Source of the DNA: an uncultured Porphyromonadaceae bacterium
GTDB taxonomy: Bacteria; Bacteroidota; Bacteroidia; Bacteroidales; Muribaculaceae
NCBI GenBank assembly: GCA_946183895.1
Contig: CAMHDX010000013.1
Coordinates: 1 to 10,495, forward strand
Reading direction: 5' to 3'
Length of the DNA stretch: 10,495 bases
In this document: positions 1 to 6,404 of the stretch, piece by piece
Position numbering within the stretch: the stretch's first letter is position 1
Layout: each line of letters opens with the position of its first letter
Translations under genes and position numbers: made by a program
The notes under the pieces: generated by a model
Databases searched by the model: none
The model's input: the letters and a program-made list of their open reading frames with translations, nothing else
Told to the model about the DNA's origin: nothing

Positions 1-1
1 G

Positions 2-1891
2 GACCTCTCGCTGTACGCCGACTACACGTTCGGCAACCTGAACTATTATCGTGACGCTCCTCGCACTGCAGTGCAAGGTATCAACACATGGGGCGGCAAT
101 CCGTTGATTGTCAGCAACCTGGTTACTCAAGCCAACACTTGGGCGCAGGAGGAGAACATGCGTCGCAACTCATGGGCGACCAACATCTACCTGACCTACG
201 AGAAGTCGTTCAACGACGCTCACAACCTCAAGGTTACCCTGGGTGGTAACGGTGAGGGTCGTCATCGCCGCTACTTCAGCGTGCGTCGCGCCGTGCTCAC
301 CGACAACGATTATCCCGAGCTGAACATGGCAACGGGCAACATCACCCTGCCGGGCAATCCCTACCACGATCATCGTGCGGCAGGTGGTTACTTTGGCCGC
401 ATCAACTATGACTACAAGGGCATCTACTTGTTGGAGGTCAACGGTCGCTATGATGGTTCGTCATACTTCCGCAGCGGCTCGCGCTGGGCGTTCTTCCCCT
501 CGTTCTCGCTGGGATATCGCTTCAGCGAGGAGAAGTATTGGGACAAGCTGCGCCATGTGGTGTCTAACGCCAAGCTGCGTGCGTCGTACGGTTCGATCGG
601 TAACGACCAGGATGTCGCCACCTACTTCATGAGCACCGTGTCGTCCTACAAAACCGGCGACGTCTGGTGGCTTGACGGTCCGGGCAACACCGCCGGCAAG
701 ATTACTCAGAACCAGATGCCTACCGCTGTCGACAGTGACCTGACGTGGGAGAAGGTCAAGACCATTGACGTGGGCCTTGACCTGGCGTTCCTCAATGACA
801 AGATCACCGTTGGCTTCGACTGGTTCCAGCGCCGCACCGAGAACATGATTGCTCCGGCACAAACGCTGCCCGAGGTCTATGGTGCCGACACCCCGCTGAC
901 CAACGCCGGTACGCTGCAAACCCGTGGTTGGGAAATCAACCTGGGTCTGCGTCACACCTTTGGCGACTGGCTGCTCTACTTCAACGGCAGCATTGGTGAT
1001 GCCAAGATCAAGGTTAAGCAGTGGAACAACGAGTTGCGCTTGCTCAACCAGTATTATAGCGGTGCGACCTATGGTGACATCTGGGGCTTCGAGACCGAGC
1101 GCTACTTCACCGAGGACGACTTCAACGGTCCCAACCTGAACAGCTCGGGCACAGTGACCAGCTGGAACTACAAGAGCGGTGTTGCCGACCAGACCGGCCT
1201 GCAACAGGGCAACTTCATCTACGGCCCGGGTGACGTCAAGTTCAAGGACCTGAACGGTGATGGCGTGATCGACTATGGCGAGGGTACTCCCGAGAACCAT
1301 GGCGACCTCAAGGTGATTGGCAACAGCACTCCGCGCTTTGAGTACGGCTTCCACATCGGTGCCAACTGGAAGGGCTTTGACCTTGACCTATTCTTCCAGG
1401 GCGTGGGCAAGCGTGACGTGTGGACCACCGGTGCATTCGTGATGCCGCTCATGCGTGGTGCCGACGCCACCTATGCCAACCAGGAGAGCTACAACATCTA
1501 CAGCTATGGCGGCACCGACAACCGCATTGACCAGGGTGCCGACTTCCCCGTGCTCTTCCCGGGTAACAATGGCCAGGGTGTTGCTCCCAACACCATTCTG
1601 CAAGCCGGTAACCACAACTTCTATCCCCAGACCCGTTATCTGGTGGACATGAGCTACTTGCGTCTCAAGAACGTGACTCTGGGCTACACCCTGCCGGTCG
1701 AGCTCACACGCAAGGCTTATATCCAGAAGCTGCGTATTTACTTCAGCGCCAACAACCTCGCGTTGCTCCACAAGGGTAGCGGTGACATCCCCGTTGACCC
1801 CGAAATGAACACCAACACAGCCAACGGTGCTTGGGGCCGTACCAACCCCATCACCCGCGCGCTCTCGTTCGGTCTGCAACTCACTTTCTAA
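2..1891 (+). CDS. SusC/RagA-type TonB-dependent outer-membrane receptor, C-terminal part (5' end outside window)
   Basis: Outer-membrane beta-barrel that imports oligosaccharides or other large nutrients together with its SusD partner, energised by TonB-ExbBD. The frame is open from base 2, giving 629 visible residues. Full SusC proteins are about 1,000 aa, so signal peptide, carboxypeptidase-like domain and plug lie upstream. Seen: alternating amphipathic barrel strands, the SusC landmark GDVKFKDLNGDGVIDYGEG followed by IGNSTPRFEYGFHIGANWKG and DLFFQGVG, then the terminal RALSFGLQLTF ending in an aromatic residue as outer-membrane barrels do. The susD-type gene starts 34 bp downstream and no terminator is visible between them, so they are probably co-transcribed. 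Codons are strongly biased to C/G endings, unlike the genes in the right half. The substrate cannot be told because no glycoside hydrolase lies in view. Confidence 0.95.
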   Translation, partial: DLSLYADYTFGNLNYYRDAPRTAVQGINTWGGNPLIVSNLVTQANTWAQEENMRRNSWATNIYLTYEKSFNDAHNLKVTLGGNGEGRHRRYFSVRRAVLTDNDYPELNMATGNITLPGNPYHDHRAAGGYFGRINYDYKGIYLLEVNGRYDGSSYFRSGSRWAFFPSFSLGYRFSEEKYWDKLRHVVSNAKLRASYGSIGNDQDVATYFMSTVSSYKTGDVWWLDGPGNTAGKITQNQMPTAVDSDLTWEKVKTIDVGLDLAFLNDKITVGFDWFQRRTENMIAPAQTLPEVYGADTPLTNAGTLQTRGWEINLGLRHTFGDWLLYFNGSIGDAKIKVKQWNNELRLLNQYYSGATYGDIWGFETERYFTEDDFNGPNLNSSGTVTSWNYKSGVADQTGLQQGNFIYGPGDVKFKDLNGDGVIDYGEGTPENHGDLKVIGNSTPRFEYGFHIGANWKGFDLDLFFQGVGKRDVWTTGAFVMPLMRGADATYANQESYNIYSYGGTDNRIDQGADFPVLFPGNNGQGVAPNTILQAGNHNFYPQTRYLVDMSYLRLKNVTLGYTLPVELTRKAYIQKLRIYFSANNLALLHKGSGDIPVDPEMNTNTANGAWGRTNPITRALSFGLQLTF

Positions 1892-1925
1892 TGTATTGTT
1901 TGACAACTTCAACTTAGATACAACT

Positions 1926-3626
1926 ATGAGAAAGAAATTATTATACATTGCTGTCCTGGCTGTTGCAGCAGGCTCTATGGTGAGTTGCAACGACACGTTT
2001 GACAAGGAGCCGCTTGACAGCATTATCGTCAATGCCGAGTACTGGAGCAATCCCGCCAATGTCCAGAGCCAGCTGAACCGCTTCTACGAGCAGTTCAAGG
2101 GCTACGGCAACGGTGCGAGCACCAACGGCACATTCTACTTCAATGCGCTGAGCGACGACCAGGTGGGCAGCAACTTCAAGAACTGGCTGTACACCAACGT
2201 TGCCGCCACTAATGGCAACTGGAATGACCCGTACACTGAGATTCGTCGTGCCAACTACGTGATCGAGGGTGTGGGCGAGTCTTCGCTCACCGATGCCCAG
2301 AAGGCCGAGTACCTCGGCGTGGCTCGCCTGATGCGCGCCTATGAGTACTATCTGCTCGTGCGCGCCTTTGGTGATGTGCCCCTGGTGGACAAGGTGCTGA
2401 GCGTTAACAGCAGTGAGCTGTACGGTCCGCGCACCGACCGCGACGAGGTGATGAACTTTGTGCTCGAGGACCTCAACTACGCTGTGGCTAACATCCCCGA
2501 GAACTCGTCAAAGGTGAACTTCAACCGCGCTATGGCTAACGCCATCAAGTCGGAGATCTGCTTGTATGAGGGTACTTATTGCAAGTATCGCACCCAGGCG
2601 GAGAACGGCAAGGCGCCTGATGCCGGTCGCGCATCGACCTTCCTGGGCGAGGTGGTCAATGCCTGCAACTACATCATGGGCAAGGGCTACAGCCTCAGCG
2701 CCAACTATGGCGACATCTACAACTCGCTCGACCTGAGCGGCAATAGTGAGATTATCTTCTTCAAGAACTATGCCGCCTCCATCATGATGCACTCGCTCAT
2801 TGACTACACGTCATCGTCAACCCAGATGGACGGCATGTCGCGCGACGCGTTTGACGCCTATCTGTTCACCGACGGCAAGCCGTTGGCAACGACGAGCCTT
2901 GACAAGAGTGACGCCGGCGTGCTGGATGGCGACAACATCTCGCTGGAGCCGCTGCTGGCAGTGCGTGACAAGCGCTTGGCTGCCGTGATTGACCATGTGC
3001 TGCTGTACAATGGCCGTCCCAACCAGCGCAAGAGCGACGACATGGCAATGACCGCGTCGACCGGCTATGGTGTGGCTAAGTTTGACAACCTGTCGCTGCC
3101 CACCAGCTCGCGTTCGGTGGGTAACACCAACTACACCGACGCCCCGCTGTTCTGGCTGGCAAAGACCTATCTGGAGTTTGCCGAGGCTAAGGCTGAGCTT
3201 GGCTCGCTCACCCAGGCTGACCTGAACAACACTATCAACAAGCTGCAGGCACGTGCCGGCTTGCCCAATCTCTCCATCACCCCCGATGCTGACCCTGCCA
3301 ACAACATGAACGTCAGCAACCTGTTGTGGGAGATTCGCCGCACTCGTCGTTGCGAGTTGATGTTCGACGGCTTCCGCTACTGGGACCTCATCCGCTGGCA
3401 CCAGCTTGACAAGCTGGATACCACCAAGTATCCCAACATCCTGTTGGGTGCTAACGTCAGTGGTGATCCCGCGGCTGCTTCGAACTCAGGTTTGACCCTC
3501 ACGGGCACCTACATCAACGCCGGCAAGGGTATGAGCCGCAACTTTGAGGCTAAGCACTACTTCTATCCGGTCCCGTCGGGTGAGATTCGTGTCAACCCGC
3601 AGTTGGTTCAGAACCCCGGCTGGTAA
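1926..3626 (+). CDS. SusD/RagB family surface nutrient-binding lipoprotein
   Basis: Surface lipoprotein that caps the SusC barrel and binds the incoming glycan or other substrate. The 566-aa length is normal for the family. The start at 1926 is chosen because it opens a lipoprotein signal: MRKKLLYIAVLAVAAGSMVSC, with Cys21 as the lipidated residue. A longer open frame upstream overlaps susC and has no signal. The mature N-terminus NDTFDKEPLD carries the family's D..EPLD motif and acidic residues close to the Cys, as in Bacteroidetes surface-export signals. The segment around residues 467-495 (RRTRRCELMFDGFRYWDLIR) is the conserved SusD TPR motif. The C-terminus FYPVPSGEIRVNPQLVQNPG-W is the classical RagB/SusD ending. 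A strong terminator begins 48 bp after the stop, so this is the last gene of its operon. Confidence 0.96.
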   Translation: MRKKLLYIAVLAVAAGSMVSCNDTFDKEPLDSIIVNAEYWSNPANVQSQLNRFYEQFKGYGNGASTNGTFYFNALSDDQVGSNFKNWLYTNVAATNGNWNDPYTEIRRANYVIEGVGESSLTDAQKAEYLGVARLMRAYEYYLLVRAFGDVPLVDKVLSVNSSELYGPRTDRDEVMNFVLEDLNYAVANIPENSSKVNFNRAMANAIKSEICLYEGTYCKYRTQAENGKAPDAGRASTFLGEVVNACNYIMGKGYSLSANYGDIYNSLDLSGNSEIIFFKNYAASIMMHSLIDYTSSSTQMDGMSRDAFDAYLFTDGKPLATTSLDKSDAGVLDGDNISLEPLLAVRDKRLAAVIDHVLLYNGRPNQRKSDDMAMTASTGYGVAKFDNLSLPTSSRSVGNTNYTDAPLFWLAKTYLEFAEAKAELGSLTQADLNNTINKLQARAGLPNLSITPDADPANNMNVSNLLWEIRRTRRCELMFDGFRYWDLIRWHQLDKLDTTKYPNILLGANVSGDPAAASNSGLTLTGTYINAGKGMSRNFEAKHYFYPVPSGEIRVNPQLVQNPGW

Positions 3627-3673
3627 TCAGCTCGCATTGACAGGACTCGGTCCTGCCGATAGATAATCGTTAA

Positions 3674-3714
3674 GCGGGTGAGTGACACCGAATGGTCACT
3701 CACCCGCCTTTTTT
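3674..3714 (+). terminator. Intrinsic terminator after the susD gene
   Basis: A perfect 13-bp stem (3674-3686, GCGGGTGAGTGAC, with 3695-3707) closes an 8-nt loop and is followed by C and six T at 3709-3714. This is a textbook rho-independent terminator 48 bp after the susD stop. Confidence 0.93.
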
Positions 3715-3738
3715 CGGCACGGTTGTTGTCGCAGATGG

Positions 3739-3836
3739 GTCGGCCTTCAGCCGACATGGTGTGAGTGACCAGAACCCCGCTTGTCGCCGCGAGCGGCTCC
3801 AAACGGGGTTATACAGATTATTCGACCTGCGGTCGA
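3739..3836. repeat. Cluster of three REP-like hairpins
   Basis: Three successive GC-rich inverted repeats (3739-3755, 3773-3810, 3822-3836) lie within 100 bp of non-coding DNA past the susD terminator. Their arms are perfect at 6, 7 and 6 bp. The first and third have the compact stem and 3-5-nt loop typical of extragenic palindromes. Whether they are dispersed genome-wide cannot be seen from one window. Confidence 0.5.
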
Positions 3837-3929
3837 TGATGTCCTACAGTTCTCTCAGTATAATACAATATCTTGCTAAACACAAGGTATGGTAGGTGCC
3901 CCAATTTTTATCGGACAGCAATAAAAAAA

Positions 3930-5090
3930 CTACGCGGGTTCATGTGACCCTGACAGCCTGTCGATGGCCTCAATTAGGCTGAATGCGGTAACCGTCTCGC
4001 CGGGGATGGCGTAATCGTTGCGATATTGTTCTACCTGCCGCTTATAGTCATCGGCCGCTTGGGTATCGCGATTATACAGCAGCTCGTAGGCGTAGAGGAC
4101 AGCGCACTTGACGGACGAGTAGCGACTATTGGCCTTGACGTAACGCTCAAGCTGCACGGTCCACAACTGTTCAACGATTTCCCGTCGGTTAGAAGTCATC
4201 AGTTCCAGCATCACACACTCGCTGGCGGTTTCCATCTTGTATAGTTGAGGCAGCTGCTTGCCAAGTGAGAGTATCTCCTCGGCTACCAGTCGCGCTTTCT
4301 CGTATTCTCCGCGGTCCTCAAGCAGCATCATGTAGGTGCCGCGGGCCGAGAGCTGCAGGCTGTCGCTCTGTCCGTCTACCGGATTGTCCTCAATCCACTC
4401 GGCCGGCACATCGCTGATGCGTATGCCGCGACTCATCTGCCCGACTATCTGGAGCGAGTGTACGAAGTAGCGGCGGCATGACGGTTGGCGCCACATCTGC
4501 AAGATGTTGTGCCCGTCGTTGCTGACACCGCCGATAATCATGGGCACACCATTCATCAGGACCATGTACATTCCCACAAAAGCCATCATGCCCAGTAGCG
4601 CGAACCCTATCATCGAGGGGTTGAGCCACCGCAGGAGCATCACGCTGATGATGGCCACAGCGAGATTCATCAGTACCCCGCCCGCGTTGTACCAGAACCA
4701 TGGTGCCGTTTCCGGGCGCACGTCCTCGGGTAGCTCAAGGAGGCACTGGCCGCCGGTGCCGGCGATGTGGTAACGTCTCCACCGCAACCCGCTATCGGTC
4801 TTGACCAGTGTGTACTTGAAGATGCGGAACGACACGAACCGGAAACCCGTTAGCAGGCCGGCTATCAAGTGGCCTGTCTCGTGCAGTATAATGTGAATCA
4901 CGGCCGCCAAACACATCGAAATGAATGTGGCACCTATAGCCACACACAGTCGTGCCCAGTTAATGCCCTGCTCCGGTGCAGTGGCCGCGGACGGACTACC
5001 GCCAGCTATCCAGACGAGCAGCATCACGCTGCCGTAGCCGATGGCCACTCCGGCCAGCATGCCGAGTATAAGTCGCAGTATTTTTCTCAT
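3930..5090 (-). CDS. Putative M50-like membrane zinc metalloprotease with cytosolic helical C-terminal domain
   Basis: Predicted polytopic inner-membrane protein of 386 aa. Seen: a TM helix at about residues 5-29; a second hydrophobic helix (about 47-69) leading into HETGH at 70-74, matching the HExxH zinc motif inside a membrane segment as in M50 site-2-type proteases; hydrophobic stretches at about 137-153 and 160-187; then N180-G-V-P183 and N191-D-G193, which could serve as the M50 NxxP...DG second motif. Residues 200-386 are soluble, helix-rich and TPR-like. The start at 5090 is preferred because it gives a clean MRK N-terminus; the open frame reaches 5159, but the extra 23 codons read the upstream ATPase remnant in another frame. 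Substrate unknown. A non-proteolytic M50-like protein is the main alternative. Confidence 0.72.
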   Translation of the reverse strand: MRKILRLILGMLAGVAIGYGSVMLLVWIAGGSPSAATAPEQGINWARLCVAIGATFISMCLAAVIHIILHETGHLIAGLLTGFRFVSFRIFKYTLVKTDSGLRWRRYHIAGTGGQCLLELPEDVRPETAPWFWYNAGGVLMNLAVAIISVMLLRWLNPSMIGFALLGMMAFVGMYMVLMNGVPMIIGGVSNDGHNILQMWRQPSCRRYFVHSLQIVGQMSRGIRISDVPAEWIEDNPVDGQSDSLQLSARGTYMMLLEDRGEYEKARLVAEEILSLGKQLPQLYKMETASECVMLELMTSNRREIVEQLWTVQLERYVKANSRYSSVKCAVLYAYELLYNRDTQAADDYKRQVEQYRNDYAIPGETVTAFSLIEAIDRLSGSHEPA

Positions 5091-5131
5091 CGTATTTTCG
5101 TGTTGCGTTGACCCTTTGAAGTTGTCAGTGT

Positions 5132-5289
5132 TTAACCGGTGACTCGTTGCCTGAGCCACATGCCTAAGAAACGATCGTAGACGATGTAGCTGTCATGGTA
5201 GCGGTAAATCAGTTGTCGTTCTGGCGGTCACAAAAGTATTCCGCCCCCTTGTATCCATAGGTCACAAACGGATTGTTTATCAGCTTCAT
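5132..5289 (-). pseudogene. AAA ATPase (PF01637-like) gene remnant: N-terminus fused out of frame to C-terminus
   Basis: Reading from 5289, the first 26 codons give MKLINNPFVTYGYKGAEYFC-DRQNDN and a stop (5209-5211). This matches the start of the multicopy Bacteroidetes ATP-binding proteins (NPF...GY...YFCDR), just before where Walker A would come. In the next frame, and overlapping by a few bases, comes LIYRYHDSYIVYDRFLGMWL-RQRVTG and TAA at 5132-5134, which looks like the family's C-terminus (YxVYDRFxxLWL). About 1 kb of the middle, including Walker A and B, is absent. Family assignment is from memory of the motifs, without an alignment. The first 25 codons and the upstream region are repeated at 10372-10495. 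The M50-like gene starts 41 bp downstream on the same strand. Confidence 0.75.
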
Positions 5290-5339
5290 ATCGTCACTTC
5301 ATATTTTACGCAGCGCAAATTACGCAATTCTATTTGACA
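5216..5339. repeat. Long direct repeat, left copy
   Basis: Compared with 10372-10495 at a constant offset of 5,156 bp, 121 of 124 positions match (differences at 5220, 5330 and 5332). It covers the first 25 codons of the ATPase gene and its 5' leader and promoter. The right copy runs to the window edge, so the repeat may be longer. Confidence 0.97.
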
Positions 5340-5347
5340 ACACCAAA
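5316..5347 (-). promoter_or_regulatory. Bacteroidetes-type promoter of the ATPase remnant
   Basis: On the minus strand TTTG (5347-5344) is followed after 20 nt by GTAATTTG (5323-5316), close to the Bacteroidetes -33 TTTG / -7 TAnnTTTG pattern. Transcription would begin about 20 nt before the ATG at 5289. The -7 half is conserved in the second repeat copy (10472-10479). This promoter may now serve the downstream M50-like gene. Confidence 0.45.
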
Positions 5348-5372
5348 TTTCCGGGCATGAAAAGTGAAAATC

Positions 5373-5394
5373 TTTACCCCTTTCCCCTTTCCCC
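5373..5394 (+). repeat. Pyrimidine heptamer repeat directly before a start codon
   Basis: TTTACCCC followed by TTTCCCC twice ends exactly at the base before the ATG at 5395. The tract occupies the place where a ribosome-binding site would be. Slippage of the 7-bp unit could change leader length. Confidence 0.7.
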
Positions 5395-5625
5395 ATGAGA
5401 AATATTCATATTTCGACTTTGCGCAGCATGCTGCGCGCCGGCGACCCCGTCGACCTCAAGCTCTGGACCAAATCGGGAGAGATCCAGGAGTGGAGAAATT
5501 GCATACCGCTACGCTACAATTTCTACAAAGGTACACAGCAGTTCAAGCTGCTCAACTCCGGGCAAATCAGACAAGCTCGAATTTGCTGTATCTTCGAGGT
5601 CAACGGATTGGAAATTTTCCTATAA
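5395..5625 (+). CDS. Small conserved-looking hypothetical protein (76 aa)
   Basis: I cannot assign a function. The ATG at 5395 begins MRNIHISTLRSMLRAGDPVD and the ORF ends at TAA 5623-5625. It is a soluble, basic protein with alternating hydrophobic residues (WTKSGEIQEW, CCIFEVNGLEIFL) suggesting a small beta-rich fold. There is no signal peptide or TM segment. It looks real because its codons resemble its neighbours, it fills the space between features, and its general form (ISTLR...DLK.W...GEI...IFEVNGLE.FL) recalls small Bacteroidales proteins often seen near mobile regions (from memory). A repeated TTTCCCC tract abuts the start and there is no Shine-Dalgarno. An overlapping 88-aa frame at 5364-5630 is judged a shadow. 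Confidence 0.6.
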   Translation: MRNIHISTLRSMLRAGDPVDLKLWTKSGEIQEWRNCIPLRYNFYKGTQQFKLLNSGQIRQARICCIFEVNGLEIFL

Positions 5626-5643
5626 TATAAACGTTTATATTAT
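5622..5643. terminator. Perfect 22-bp AT-rich palindrome shared by two convergent stop codons
   Basis: The sequence reads identically on both strands, centred on AACGTT (5630-5635). The plus-strand TAA of the 76-aa ORF (5623-5625) and the minus-strand TAA of the regulator gene (5640-5642) occupy mirror positions. It could act as a weak bidirectional terminator or a dimeric protein-binding site. Terminator is the more economical reading, although no T-run follows. Confidence 0.5.
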
Positions 5644-6311
5644 TCGTTTGCAACGACTTTCCAATAGCCGCCACGAGCACCACCAACACGCACAAGGTGT
5701 CCTTGCTCCTTAAGCCGCTGAATGTGTTTCTGTATGGCAGATTGGGAAATGCCAAGAACCTGCGATAGTTCTTTCCTGGAAATGTTGGGCTCTGACGAAA
5801 GGATGGTGAGTAATCGGTCTGCCGTTTTCTGACCACCTTTCTGACCACCTTTCTGACCACCTTTCTGACCACCTTTCGATGGCAGGAAATAGGTTACGGT
5901 TGAATAGAGCAAGTTCGTTTCAAACGCGACATCGCTACCTGTTAATTCTTTCCATTTGGCGATTTTGTCAATACCATAACCTGCGTTTTCTGACAACCTC
6001 GCATAGCGGAACAAGTTGATGATTGTCGGGTTTCGCGGCAATGACACGTTGCGCGCTTTCACCTCGGCAATACCAATGATAAACGTGCCCGGGTTTTGGA
6101 ACTCAATGCGGTTGTCAAACACTCGGATTGTTGGGTGCATCGAGCTGAAATAGTCGGTGTGGGCGCACAGGTTGACCAACCCCTCGCGCAAGCAATAGAG
6201 TTGCGAGTTGTCCTCGCCGGCGAAACCGCTCCCTTGCCGGAACAGACAAAAGCTCATATCACACCTTATAATCACACCATTAACGTCATATTCAGAAGCC
6301 AATTCATGCAA
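5640..6311 (-). pseudogene. 5'-truncated transcriptional regulator / ATP-binding protein (HATPase_c_4 + GGQK linker + winged helix)
   Basis: The 223 codons match the C-terminal half of the AlbA_2-HATPase_c_4 regulator family (often labelled putative DNA binding or RecG-like), whose members are usually about 450-550 aa. Seen: the GHKL N-box-like LREGLVNLCAHTDY (41-54), RVFDNRIEFQNPG (63-75), RNPTIINLFRYARLSENAGY-GIDKI (93-116), a linker of four GGQK units (147-162), then a winged helix-turn-helix (about 164-220, ISRKELSQVLGISQSAIQKH) ending RGGYWKVV. The AlbA_2 half is missing. The frame opens only at 6317, after a TAA at 6318-6320. The first possible start is a TTG (6311) and the first ATG is residue 19. 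The break abuts the sigma-cassette promoter region, so the cassette's arrival may have cut this gene. A residual short protein could still be made. Confidence 0.75.
5826..5873 (-). repeat. Four tandem 12-bp units encoding GGQK
   Basis: TTTCTGACCACC (plus strand) occurs four times perfectly head to tail, with a partial TTTC after it. On the minus strand it encodes the GGQK linker between the HATPase-like and winged-helix parts. The unit is a multiple of three, so copy-number changes keep the frame. Confidence 0.95.
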
Positions 6312-6318
6312 AAAAGGT

Positions 6319-6404
6319 TACCTTTGCTACGCGAATAACGTTTTTTTCAAAAAAAGTTGCGATTTGGGGTTTAGTAAATCGAACTTTGCGTGTATATAAA
6401 GTGT
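6319..6404 (+). promoter_or_regulatory. Promoter region of the sigma / anti-sigma / receptor operon
   Basis: Two candidate promoters fit the Bacteroidetes pattern. TACCTTTG (6319-6326) is an exact TAnnTTTG -7 box without a good -33. GAACTTTG (6381-6388) has TTG (6357-6359) 21 nt upstream but would leave only about a 10-nt leader. Between them is a T7-C-A7 mirror tract (6341-6355), a likely bent or hairpin element. ECF operons of this type can be self-activated, so one box may be read by the encoded sigma factor (inference). Confidence 0.4.

Larger units (their letters stand above)
3627..3929. other. Convergent intergenic region with a chain of palindromes
   Basis: About 300 bp between the susD stop and the M50-like gene stop, with no convincing gene. 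It contains the terminator at 3674-3714 and several other hairpins: 3641-3655 (CAGGAC/GTCCTG, 3-nt loop), 3739-3755 (GTCGGC/GCCGAC, 5-nt loop), 3773-3810 (AACCCCG/CGGGGTT with a nested GCCG/CGGC), 3822-3836 (TCGACC/GGTCGA, 3-nt loop) and 3868-3890 (7 of 8 pairs, 7-nt loop). The GC-rich ones resemble repetitive extragenic palindromes. A 67-aa open frame at 3692-3895 runs through the hairpins, starts inside the terminator stem and has no family features, so it is not called. Confidence 0.7.

Noticed and set aside
461..1354. 297-codon open frame on the minus strand inside the SusC gene
   Set aside because: It is antisense to well-conserved SusC barrel sequence. The length is explained by strong C/G codon bias leaving few antisense stops, and the translation resembles no family.
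1388..2059. 223-codon minus-strand frame across the SusC-SusD junction
   Set aside because: It overlaps two real genes on the other strand and contains no recognisable domain.
2817..3401. 194-codon minus-strand frame inside the SusD gene
   Set aside because: Antisense shadow of a confidently identified SusD coding sequence, with no start context or family motifs.
3891..3930. Possible insertion-sequence end (GCCCCAATTTTTATCGGACA) near the M50-like stop
   Set aside because: It looks vaguely like a transposon terminus, but no matching inverted end, target duplication or transposase is visible.
5091..5159. Upstream extension of the M50-like protein by 23 residues
   Set aside because: Those codons read the C-terminal ATPase remnant out of frame. 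MRK at 5090 followed by a hydrophobic helix is a natural membrane-protein start.
5364..5630. 88-codon frame overlapping the 76-aa ORF
   Set aside because: Arg/Ala-rich out-of-frame product starting before the pyrimidine repeat. The 76-codon frame has a more protein-like composition and ends at the shared palindrome.
5826..5873. Possible CRISPR-like array
   Set aside because: The 12-bp units are contiguous without spacers and encode a protein linker.
6390..6404. GTG start for the sigma factor adding MYIKC
   Set aside because: The extra residues are not typical of ECF factors and ATG 6405 gives the usual length.
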